Shown in pieces: positions 1 through 5,300 of a DNA stretch of 5,300 nucleotides. The stretch is taken from contig JAUXEQ010000121.1 in NCBI GenBank assembly GCA_030620455.1, positions 1-5,300 of the forward strand, read 5' to 3'. The notes under the pieces were generated by a model. It saw only the letters and a list, made by a program, of their open reading frames with translations. It had not been told where the DNA came from and did not search any database. Within the stretch, counting starts at the first letter, position 1. Each line of letters begins with the position of its first letter. The stretch comes from a bacterium (lineage in GTDB: Bacteria; UBP14; UBA6098; B30-G16). The translations under genes and the position numbers were made by a program.

Positions 1-42
1 TTAATTGTAGTTTAATCCACAAAAGATCGAACATGTTTAAAG

Positions 43-77
43 AAATAAAAAAGCGACGGCATCAAATACCGTCGCTT
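43..77 (-). terminator. Intrinsic terminator after the 316-residue gene
   Basis: Read on the minus strand, a 9-bp GC-rich perfect stem (AAGCGACGG paired with CCGTCGCTT) with a 9-base loop is followed by a T-rich tract (TTTTTTATTTC). It begins 28 bases after the TAA stop. There is no T-run on the plus-strand side, so it works in one direction and marks the end of this unit. Confidence 0.92.
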
Positions 78-105
78 CAACTAACATTTTACTGTGTAGA
101 GGTTC

Positions 106-1056
106 TTAAATATAGAAAGCCCACATCGCTGCAACTATCAATATATAATCTGGTGATGACGTATTTCGAACAGTATAAGGAAAAGATAATTTAGTAAAAA
201 TCTTCCGCTTTTCATAGTTTGAACTTTTAAAAGGGAAGAATTCCAGCATAAAGTTTGCGTTGTGTGAATATGCAGTCATTGTTTCGCCGCCACTATCCGA
301 AAGAGATTCATCCTTATCGATCCCTAACCAACCATTAAAACCTGCTGAAAGACCAATATAATCTATTAATCCATATTCAAATTTAAACATATAATCGAAT
401 GTATCTGAGATTTTCTGACCACTTCTGGAAAATCCTTTTTGTTCTGGTGCAGTTCCCCTACCGTGATACAATGTATGACCTGCAAATTCGAAGTCTTTTG
501 AGAAGAGTCCACCGTGAAACAACAATCCAAGTTTAAATTCATCGACACCAGGTCCCAATCCTGAAACTAATTGCGCAGAATCTTTTGCAGTAGCAAATCC
601 ATAACATCCACCACTGGAAAGTTTTAGATAAGTTAGTGGACCTAATTTACTTTTGTCCAGAAACATATATTTCCCAGACAACCAAATTTTCGATACAGCA
701 GATTCCTCAAAATCCAATAGTCGCGACCCTCCACCCGTGATCGATTTTTCCTTTTCCGTTTCAACAGTTGTGTATCTTATATCAATTCCTACATCTAAGT
801 GATTCAAAACACCATAACCAAGTCGCACACTGTAAGAATTCTCAATCATCTTCTTCAAACCCAAACCATCTGATAAGTCAACCATTTCCTCTTTATTCTT
901 ATTCCACTTTTGAGTCGCATCGATTGTTTTAAATGCTACTCGAGGCCAAATTGCCCCTTTCATAATACCTTTGGGACAACCCATAACTTCCTCGGCAAAT
1001 ACTCCGCTGAATAAAATCAACGTAACAAACAAAACAGACAAAGTCGACCTTTTCAT
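106..1056 (-). CDS. Secreted protein, probably outer-membrane beta-barrel, family not recognised
   Basis: The 316-residue product is complete, with an ATG start and a strong ribosome site. Residues 1-21 look like a signal peptide cut after VFA and before EE. The rest has no long hydrophobic helix. It shows alternating, aromatic-rich stretches typical of barrel strands joined by polar turns, for example SYSVRLGYG (74-82), HLDVGIDIRY (86-95), KIWLSGKYMFL (123-133), LTYLKLSSGG (141-150), FKLGLLFHGGL (174-184), YMFKFEYGLIDYIGLSAGF (222-240), NANFMLEFFPF (266-276) and ILIVAAMWAFYI at the end. I estimate 10 to 12 strands. The YGVLNHLDVGIDI pattern resembles many bacterial outer-membrane channel or 'transporter' families (such as those grouped with Phenol_MetA_deg), but I do not recognise a named one. 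The C-terminus ends in Tyr-Ile rather than the usual Phe. It has its own promoter with a palindromic operator and its own terminator, so it is a single-gene unit. A role in metal uptake or metal-responsive envelope change is an inference from that operator only. Confidence 0.85.
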   Translation of the reverse strand: MKRSTLSVLFVTLILFSGVFAEEVMGCPKGIMKGAIWPRVAFKTIDATQKWNKNKEEMVDLSDGLGLKKMIENSYSVRLGYGVLNHLDVGIDIRYTTVETEKEKSITGGGSRLLDFEESAVSKIWLSGKYMFLDKSKLGPLTYLKLSSGGCYGFATAKDSAQLVSGLGPGVDEFKLGLLFHGGLFSKDFEFAGHTLYHGRGTAPEQKGFSRSGQKISDTFDYMFKFEYGLIDYIGLSAGFNGWLGIDKDESLSDSGGETMTAYSHNANFMLEFFPFKSSNYEKRKIFTKLSFPYTVRNTSSPDYILIVAAMWAFYI

Positions 1057-1062
1057 TTTAAT

Positions 1063-1069
1063 CTCCTTT
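1063..1069 (-). promoter_or_regulatory. Strong ribosome binding site (AAAGGAG) of the 316-residue gene
   Basis: AAAGGAG on the minus strand lies 6 bases before the ATG at 1056-1054. It confirms this start, which also gives a complete signal peptide. Confidence 0.85.
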
Positions 1070-1090
1070 ATATTATTTATAGCCGTCTAT

Positions 1091-1114
1091 ATAAGTTAGA
1101 TTAATCTAACATAT
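1091..1114. promoter_or_regulatory. Palindromic operator at the predicted start point, DtxR/IdeR-like
   Basis: The core GTTAGATTAATCTAAC (1095-1110) is a perfect 16-bp palindrome. After one mismatched pair (1094/1111) three more pairs match, so the symmetry extends to 24 bp with one mismatch. It starts 5 bases after the predicted -10 and covers the likely start point, a normal place for a repressor site. Its inner 14 bases, TTAGATTAATCTAA, match 11 of the first 14 bases of the DtxR/IdeR box (TTAGGTTAGCCTAA...), all three differences being transitions. A metal-sensing DtxR/MntR-family repressor is the best guess, but other dimeric repressors such as TetR or MarR types could bind. No regulator gene is in the window. 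Confidence 0.6.
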
Positions 1115-1115
1115 G

Positions 1116-1143
1116 AAGGTAAATATAACTTTTTCTTTGTCAA
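1116..1143 (-). promoter_or_regulatory. Sigma70-like promoter of the 316-residue outer-membrane protein gene
   Basis: In the 135-base gap the minus strand has a perfect -35 box TTGACA (1143-1138). A 16-base spacer is followed by TACCTT (1121-1116), which keeps the key first, second and last bases of a -10 box. An alternative -10, TATATT, just upstream is too close to the -35. The start point would fall near 1108-1109, leaving an untranslated leader of about 52 bases. The gene can thus be expressed apart from aspS and the receptor. The -35 is convincing; the exact -10 is not. Confidence 0.6.
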
Positions 1144-1185
1144 TAGAAATATTTAAAGAGAAATTTTAATTATGGATACTATATA

Positions 1186-1212
1186 GGATTGCTAAAACTC
1201 AATTTTCAATCC
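1186..1212 (-). repeat. Hairpin straddling the receptor stop codon
   Basis: On the minus strand GGATTG (1212-1207) pairs with CAATCC (1191-1186). Inside it AAAA can pair with TTTT across a 5-base loop, with a 2-base bulge. This gives up to ten pairs around the TAG stop. No T-run follows, so it is not a standard terminator. It could slow 3'-end decay of an aspS-receptor message or act as a weak attenuator, or it may be chance in AT-rich DNA. Confidence 0.3.
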
Positions 1213-3447
1213 AAAGGTCGGCAGCAACGGAAACATTGTAATCTCATCCTTGTCATACTCTCGCTCATCATCGGATTCTTCGAAAATATAAGCATATATA
1301 TTTTTTCTATTGTAAACGTTTAGAATTTGAAAATACCACTCGATATAAGCCCGTTTAAATTTCGACCGATGTGAAATGGCAAGGTCTAATCTATGATATG
1401 CAGGAACTCGTCTGTTATTATACCCACCGTAATAAAATTCAATCTGACCAAATCCCGGATCGATCCAATCCTCATCGATCCAAGGCATCCAATATTTACC
1501 GATAGGTTCGGTATAAGGCATTCCGGACGTAAATACCCATGTAGTAGATAGATACCAACCCTTTCCGAATTTTCTGGATAAATAAATATTCACTTGATGA
1601 CGTTTGTCGTGCTTTGGATAAAATGGTTCTCCGTTTGCGAAATCGTCGAATTTGTTGATGGCGTATCCCAACGAATATGAAACCCATCCGTTCCAATTTC
1701 TGTGATTAACTCTTGCCATAAAATCTATGCCAAAACTTTCCCCAGAACCACTTTCGAACATTTTGGTAAAATTTTCAGTGAAAAAACGTTTGTGTCGTAA
1801 TATATCACCCATTTGCTTGTAGTATAGATCGACGGAGATAGGAGCGAAATTCAAATGCTCTGTTTCCGCTCTTAAAACAAAATGATTAGCCCATGTGGGT
1901 TTAATTTTATCGTCAACCAATACCCAAGTGTCGAATAAGGATAATCCCAATTCCTCGAATTTTGGCACAGTTTGAAAGAATTGGTAATAACGACCAATGG
2001 AAAATTTAGCTCTACTTTTTTCATCGATTGTCCTCTGAACGTATAATCGAGGAGAAATTCTGTTATAACCACCTGAACCACAATATTCCCAACGAAGTCC
2101 AGTACCGAGTCTCCACAACGGAGTGAATCGATATTCATCCTGACCATAACCAGCAAGGATAACAGAGCTATTGTCCCATTTCCATATTCTTCCACCTTCC
2201 TCAAGAATATCAGCACGATTCTTAATACGCATAAATTTTATCATTCCGCCATATTCTATTTCATGCTTTCCAATCGCTGTGTTTAAATCAGCTTTTAGAG
2301 TTAAATCTCTCACAATGTCATTGAGAAATTCTGAATTTTCACTATGAAACACATCATCACTCTGGCTATATGCTAGTAAAAAATTCCCGAAATGTGTATT
2401 GCTTAAAAGATGTGAGTAGTTAGCAGAAAAAGTCCAGTTGCCCCATGCAAGCTTTATTTCTTCTTCCTCCTCTGGGTCGTCCTCCTCTAAATCAAAATTA
2501 TCGCGACCGTAATACGCCGATAACATGAGTTTGTCCGCTTTTGGCAAATCAAATGTAACTTTGCCGTGAACATCGGTGAAATAATAAGGTAGATGACCTT
2601 CAATTATACCCCATTTATCCATACAACTTGTAACAATATCGATGTAAGTCCTTCGAGCAGAAAACATCCAAGAACCCAAATCTTTTATAGGTCCTTCAAC
2701 CATAGCCCTTGACGATAAAAGGCTAATAGCTGCACTTCCATGCAAATTGTATCTGTCGCCTTCCTTGTTGACGACCTCGATAACCGAGCCAATTCTTCCA
2801 CCCCACTTCGCAGGAAAGCCACCCTTAATTAAATTTACCTCTTTTATAGCATCGACATTAAAAGCTGAAAACACTCCGCCTAAGTGGTTTACATTGTATA
2901 TATCGATACCATCTATTGTAATAAGATTCTGCGAGGGAGTGCCGCCCCATATATACAGTGCACTTGAAAAATCACTCGTTGTTGTTACACCCGGAAGTAG
3001 ATGCATAGATCTAAAAAGGTCTGGTTCGGCTATTTGCGGTAGCTTTTGAATTTGTTTAGATTGAAGGAGAATACGACCAGTCAATATGCTTCTCTCCCCA
3101 ATATCTCGATGAGCTGTTACAACAATTTCTTCACCCACCTCGGGTGCAGGATACAAATTAACATTATACCAATATTCATCATCTTCCTTGAGAACCACGT
3201 TATGGCTCTTAGGTCTATACCCAACATAAGATGCGATAATTTTGTATTCTCCTGCTGGCAAACCATCCAACAAATAGAATCCTTTAAAATTAGTCGTGGT
3301 ACCATACGGCTGTTTATCTATATAAATATTTGCATACGGAAGCGGTTCCCCGTTTGTGCTATCTTTGACAAAACCGGAAATCGACGCAGCAGATATAATT
3401 TGCGTGGTAAAAAGCATCGTCAACACTATTTTTAAATATCTTTTCAA
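1192..3447 (-). CDS. TonB-dependent outer-membrane receptor with N-terminal carboxypeptidase-regulatory-like domain
   Basis: The product (751 residues) is a ligand-gated outer-membrane transporter expected to be driven by the TonB-ExbB-ExbD complex. A signal peptide covers about 1-20 (MKRYLK, hydrophobic core, IISA). Residues 22-98 form a CarboxypepD_reg-like beta domain (SGFVKDSTNGEPLPYANIYI, ending near VVL). EEIVVTA at 106-112 resembles a TonB box. The plug spans about 115-228, with IDGIDIYNVNHLGG and GGFPAKWGGRIGSVIEV. The barrel runs from about 235 to the C-terminal Phe, with family-like motifs YPKHDKRHQVN (610-620), SGMPYT (641-646), NNRRVPAYHRLDLA (677-690), NVYNRKNIYAY (710-720) and LPTFGLKIEF. 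Two acidic loops stand out at 319-330 and 723-735. The start is TTG, needed to keep the signal peptide's basic end; the next Met (11) would remove it. The gene lies 28 bases after aspS with no terminator between and is probably cotranscribed. No STN domain or SusD partner is seen, so the ligand is unknown; metal chelate, vitamin, peptide and sugar all remain possible. Confidence 0.93.
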   Translation of the reverse strand: MKRYLKIVLTMLFTTQIISAASISGFVKDSTNGEPLPYANIYIDKQPYGTTTNFKGFYLLDGLPAGEYKIIASYVGYRPKSHNVVLKEDDEYWYNVNLYPAPEVGEEIVVTAHRDIGERSILTGRILLQSKQIQKLPQIAEPDLFRSMHLLPGVTTTSDFSSALYIWGGTPSQNLITIDGIDIYNVNHLGGVFSAFNVDAIKEVNLIKGGFPAKWGGRIGSVIEVVNKEGDRYNLHGSAAISLLSSRAMVEGPIKDLGSWMFSARRTYIDIVTSCMDKWGIIEGHLPYYFTDVHGKVTFDLPKADKLMLSAYYGRDNFDLEEDDPEEEEEIKLAWGNWTFSANYSHLLSNTHFGNFLLAYSQSDDVFHSENSEFLNDIVRDLTLKADLNTAIGKHEIEYGGMIKFMRIKNRADILEEGGRIWKWDNSSVILAGYGQDEYRFTPLWRLGTGLRWEYCGSGGYNRISPRLYVQRTIDEKSRAKFSIGRYYQFFQTVPKFEELGLSLFDTWVLVDDKIKPTWANHFVLRAETEHLNFAPISVDLYYKQMGDILRHKRFFTENFTKMFESGSGESFGIDFMARVNHRNWNGWVSYSLGYAINKFDDFANGEPFYPKHDKRHQVNIYLSRKFGKGWYLSTTWVFTSGMPYTEPIGKYWMPWIDEDWIDPGFGQIEFYYGGYNNRRVPAYHRLDLAISHRSKFKRAYIEWYFQILNVYNRKNIYAYIFEESDDEREYDKDEITMFPLLPTFGLKIEF

Positions 3448-3455
3448 GTTTATAA

Positions 3456-3458
3456 CCT
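3456..3458 (-). promoter_or_regulatory. Weak ribosome site (TAGG) before the TTG start of the receptor gene
   Basis: The minus strand has only an AGG core (in ATAGGTT), 8 bases before the TTG at 3447-3445. This is much weaker than the AAAGGAG sites of the two other genes. Together with the rare TTG start it suggests low translation, or help from ribosomes ending aspS 28 bases upstream. No other start in this frame keeps the signal peptide. Confidence 0.5.
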
Positions 3459-3475
3459 ATATTAAGAAATATTAT

Positions 3476-5251
3476 CTATTCTTTGTCCTTCTTTTCAATA
3501 ATCTTTAGACTTAATTCCTCGAGTTGTTCTATATCAACCTTAGTAGGAGACCCATCCATAAGCGATTGTGCCGCAGTAGTTTTTGGGAAAGCTATAACCT
3601 CCCGAATAGAATCCTGTCCCGCAAGAAGCATCGCCAGTCTGTCAAAACCAAATGCAATACCGCCATGTGGTGGAACACCATATTCAAAAGCCTCGAGCAG
3701 GAACCCAAACTTTTTCTGAACTTGTTGTGTATCCATACCTAAAAGTCTAAATATTCGATTCTGAAGCTCTGGTTCGTGAATCCTGATCGATCCTCCAGCA
3801 ATCTCGTATCCATCCATTACAAGGTCATACGCATCAGCACGGACAGATAACGGATCTGATTCCAAAAGAGCGATGTGTTCCTTTACAGGAGATGTAAACG
3901 GGTGATGTGATGGAGTTATCCCTTTGGGGTTCTCTTCATTAGGTTCGAACAAGGGGAAATTAATAACCCAGAGAACATTGTGGGTTGATTTATCGATCAA
4001 TCCCAACTCCGACGCTAACATAACTCGCAATCCGCCAAGAACTTTAGCTGCAACCTCACTCCTATCGGCAACGAAAAACAACATGCAATCCTCATCGAGA
4101 TTTTCATTAAGGTGTTTAATTAGTTTTGCTTTAAATTCACTTGTAAGGAATTTTGCAATTCCACTCTCAAATTTACCATTTATAAATTTAGTATAAGCCA
4201 AACCCTTTGCACCCCATTCCTTAGCTAATTCAGCAAGTCGGTCGATCTTCTTACGAGTGAACTGAGAAGCTCTAGGTATTGGAAGTGTGCGAATGACACC
4301 ATTTAAAACCGCCTTCTCGAAAACGCCAAATCCACAATTCGGAACAATATCAGTTATATCATGAATCTCAATAGGAATCATTAAATCGGGCTTATCTGAA
4401 CCGTAACGTAATATCGCTTCGTCATAAGTCATACATCGTAACGGTAGCGGAAGAACAAAACCGATAGTTTTATGCAAAATATGAGCCATCAATCTCTCGG
4501 CTAAATCCATAATATCTTTGGTGGTTGTAAAAGACATTTCAATATCAATTTGAGTAAATTCCGGTTGTCGATCCGCACGAAGGTCTTCATCTCTGAAACA
4601 GCGCGGTAACGAATAGTACTTATCGAAACCAGCAACCATAAGTATTTGCTTGTATATCTGAGGGGACTGCGGAAGCGCATAGAACCTTCCGGAAAACGTT
4701 CGGCTCGGAACCAAATAGTCACGGGCTCCTTCGGGAGTCGATTTTGTCATATATGGCGTCTCTATTTCAATGAAATCTTCTGAATTCAAAAATTCCCTTG
4801 CAGCGGAAGCTGTTTTATGACGTATTATAATGTTTTTCTGCATAATAGGTCGTCTTAAATCGAGATATCTATATCTCAAACGCGTTTCCTCTGTGGCGTT
4901 TATCTCATCCTCAATAGAGAATATCGGTGTTTTCGATCTTGAAAAAATTTTCAAACTTTCAGCAACAACTTCAATATCACCGGTTAACATTTTAGAATTT
5001 CGTGCATCAGATGGTCTAAGTACAACAGTACCTATGATGTTAACTACATCTTGTGATTTGAGTGATTCCGCTTTCTCGAAAAGTTCCTTATTCTCCGGTC
5101 TAAAATTAGTTTGAGTCTCACCGTACCGATCTCTTAATACAACAAAAAGGACTCCTCCAAAATTCCTTTTATGCTGAACCCAGCCAGCAAGCGTAACCTG
5201 TGAACCTGTATTATTTTTTCTCAAATCCCCGCATGTGTGCGTTCTAAACAC
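3476..5251 (-). CDS. aspS: Aspartyl-tRNA synthetase (AspRS), bacterial type, complete
   Basis: This cytoplasmic class II synthetase joins aspartate to tRNA(Asp) using ATP. At 591 residues it is nearly the same length as the E. coli enzyme (590). Domains in order are an N-terminal OB-fold for anticodon binding (about 1-105, with GWVQHKRNFGG at 23-33), the class II core, a GAD insertion (about 290-425), and the rest of the core. Motif 1 and the flipping loop lie at 162-184 (TPEGARDYLVPSR). Motif 2 is at 219-240 (FRDEDLRADRQPEFTQID) and motif 3 at 531-545 (GIAFGFDRL). Active-site residues seen by alignment from memory are E174, Q198, K201, R220, H449/H450, E483, R490 and R538, so the enzyme should be active. 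The start is GTG, chosen because MFRTHTCGDL matches the usual N-terminus and a strong ribosome site lies 6 bases upstream. It stops with TAG 28 bases before the receptor gene. Residue 31, where discriminating and non-discriminating enzymes differ, is Phe, so whether it also charges tRNA(Asn) cannot be told from the sequence. Confidence 0.98.
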   Translation of the reverse strand: MFRTHTCGDLRKNNTGSQVTLAGWVQHKRNFGGVLFVVLRDRYGETQTNFRPENKELFEKAESLKSQDVVNIIGTVVLRPSDARNSKMLTGDIEVVAESLKIFSRSKTPIFSIEDEINATEETRLRYRYLDLRRPIMQKNIIIRHKTASAAREFLNSEDFIEIETPYMTKSTPEGARDYLVPSRTFSGRFYALPQSPQIYKQILMVAGFDKYYSLPRCFRDEDLRADRQPEFTQIDIEMSFTTTKDIMDLAERLMAHILHKTIGFVLPLPLRCMTYDEAILRYGSDKPDLMIPIEIHDITDIVPNCGFGVFEKAVLNGVIRTLPIPRASQFTRKKIDRLAELAKEWGAKGLAYTKFINGKFESGIAKFLTSEFKAKLIKHLNENLDEDCMLFFVADRSEVAAKVLGGLRVMLASELGLIDKSTHNVLWVINFPLFEPNEENPKGITPSHHPFTSPVKEHIALLESDPLSVRADAYDLVMDGYEIAGGSIRIHEPELQNRIFRLLGMDTQQVQKKFGFLLEAFEYGVPPHGGIAFGFDRLAMLLAGQDSIREVIAFPKTTAAQSLMDGSPTKVDIEQLEELSLKIIEKKDKE

Positions 5252-5255
5252 AGTT

Positions 5256-5290
5256 AACTCCTTTCAAAGTTAATAGATATAATAGGAGTT
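5256..5290 (-). repeat. Inverted repeat in the aspS leader that could cover its ribosome site
   Basis: Read on the minus strand, AACTCCT (5290-5284) is the exact complement of AGGAGTT (5262-5256), with 21 bases between. The downstream arm contains the AGGAG core of the aspS ribosome site. In RNA this 7-bp stem could hide the site. With only three G-C pairs and a wide loop it would be weak, and any anti-Shine-Dalgarno-like heptamer could occur near a ribosome site by chance. The rest of the leader is cut off by the window edge, so the promoter and any larger fold cannot be judged. Confidence 0.3.
5258..5264 (-). promoter_or_regulatory. Ribosome binding site of aspS (AAAGGAG), supports GTG start
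   Basis: On the minus strand AAAGGAG lies 6 bases before the GTG at 5251-5249. It is a near-perfect Shine-Dalgarno sequence at good spacing and decides the non-ATG start. The 316-residue gene at the left has the same AAAGGAG with the same 6-base gap. Confidence 0.85.
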
Positions 5291-5300
5291 GTATCACTAA

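Noticed and set aside
1..34. A minus-strand ATG at 34 opening a frame (MFDLLWIKLQL) to the left edge
   Set aside because: It sits directly after the terminator T-tract with no Shine-Dalgarno sequence and only eleven codons are visible, so it cannot be supported as a gene start.
3..194. A plus-strand frame open from the left edge, with an ATG at 33, running to a TAG at 192-194
   Set aside because: It runs through the clear minus-strand terminator and into the 3' end of the 316-residue gene, has no convincing ribosome site, and the translation resembles no protein.
136..1056. Reading the 316-residue protein as a lipoprotein because of Cys27 (VMGC)
   Set aside because: Two Glu residues lie between the hydrophobic core and the Cys, and Met at -2 does not fit a lipobox well. 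Cleavage after Ala21 by signal peptidase I is simpler.
1095..1110. The palindrome as a transcription terminator of the receptor gene
   Set aside because: It is AT-rich, can form only about six stem pairs with a 4-base loop, lacks a T-run, and lies downstream of a promoter at the expected start point, so an operator fits better.
2747..3435. Long plus-strand open frames opposite the receptor gene
   Set aside because: They are antisense to a gene with clear receptor motifs throughout, have no ribosome sites or recognisable protein features, and are explained by codon bias of the true frame.
1192..3447. Calling the receptor a SusC-type glycan importer
   Set aside because: It is shorter than typical SusC proteins (about 1000 residues), and no SusD-like gene is adjacent.
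3483..5114. Plus-strand and alternative minus-strand frames within aspS
   Set aside because: AspRS motifs are continuous across the region, so these are shadows of the real frame.

Overview
The window carries three genes, all on the minus strand, so transcription runs from the right edge to the left: aspartyl-tRNA synthetase (5251-3476), a TonB-dependent outer-membrane receptor (3447-1192), and a secreted, probably beta-barrel, outer-membrane protein of no named family (1056-106). The DNA is fairly AT-rich (about 40% GC or a little less by eye, not counted). Two proteins with outer-membrane architecture imply a Gram-negative cell. The receptor has an N-terminal carboxypeptidase-regulatory-like domain, a build common in Bacteroidetes and other FCB-group phyla. 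I therefore suspect an FCB-type lineage, perhaps an uncultured candidate phylum, but nothing here fixes the taxon.

Right part (5300-3476): a 49-base piece of leader, then a complete housekeeping aspS with a GTG start and a strong Shine-Dalgarno sequence. The leader holds a 7-bp inverted repeat that could cover this ribosome site. Middle (3475-1192): only 28 bases separate aspS from the receptor gene, with no terminator between, so the receptor is probably read from the same message. It has a TTG start and a weak ribosome site. Its product has a signal peptide, carboxypeptidase-like domain, TonB-box-like segment, plug and barrel, with two strongly acidic stretches in predicted external loops.

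Left part (1191-1): a 135-base gap holds a TTGACA-type promoter. Directly at its predicted start point sits a perfect 16-bp palindrome (GTTAGATTAATCTAAC). Its inner 14 bases match 11 of the first 14 bases of the DtxR/IdeR iron-repressor box. It controls the third gene, which has a strong ribosome site and ends at a clean intrinsic terminator (43-77). Bases 1-42 show no supportable gene.

The most interesting reading is that the 316-residue barrel is a metal-responsive outer-membrane protein next to a TonB-dependent receptor whose outer loops are acidic, which would make a small metal- or cation-uptake locus appended to aspS. The regulatory site is seen in the sequence; the metal link is inference. 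I see no mobile element, CRISPR array, tRNA or rRNA gene, and no broken gene.
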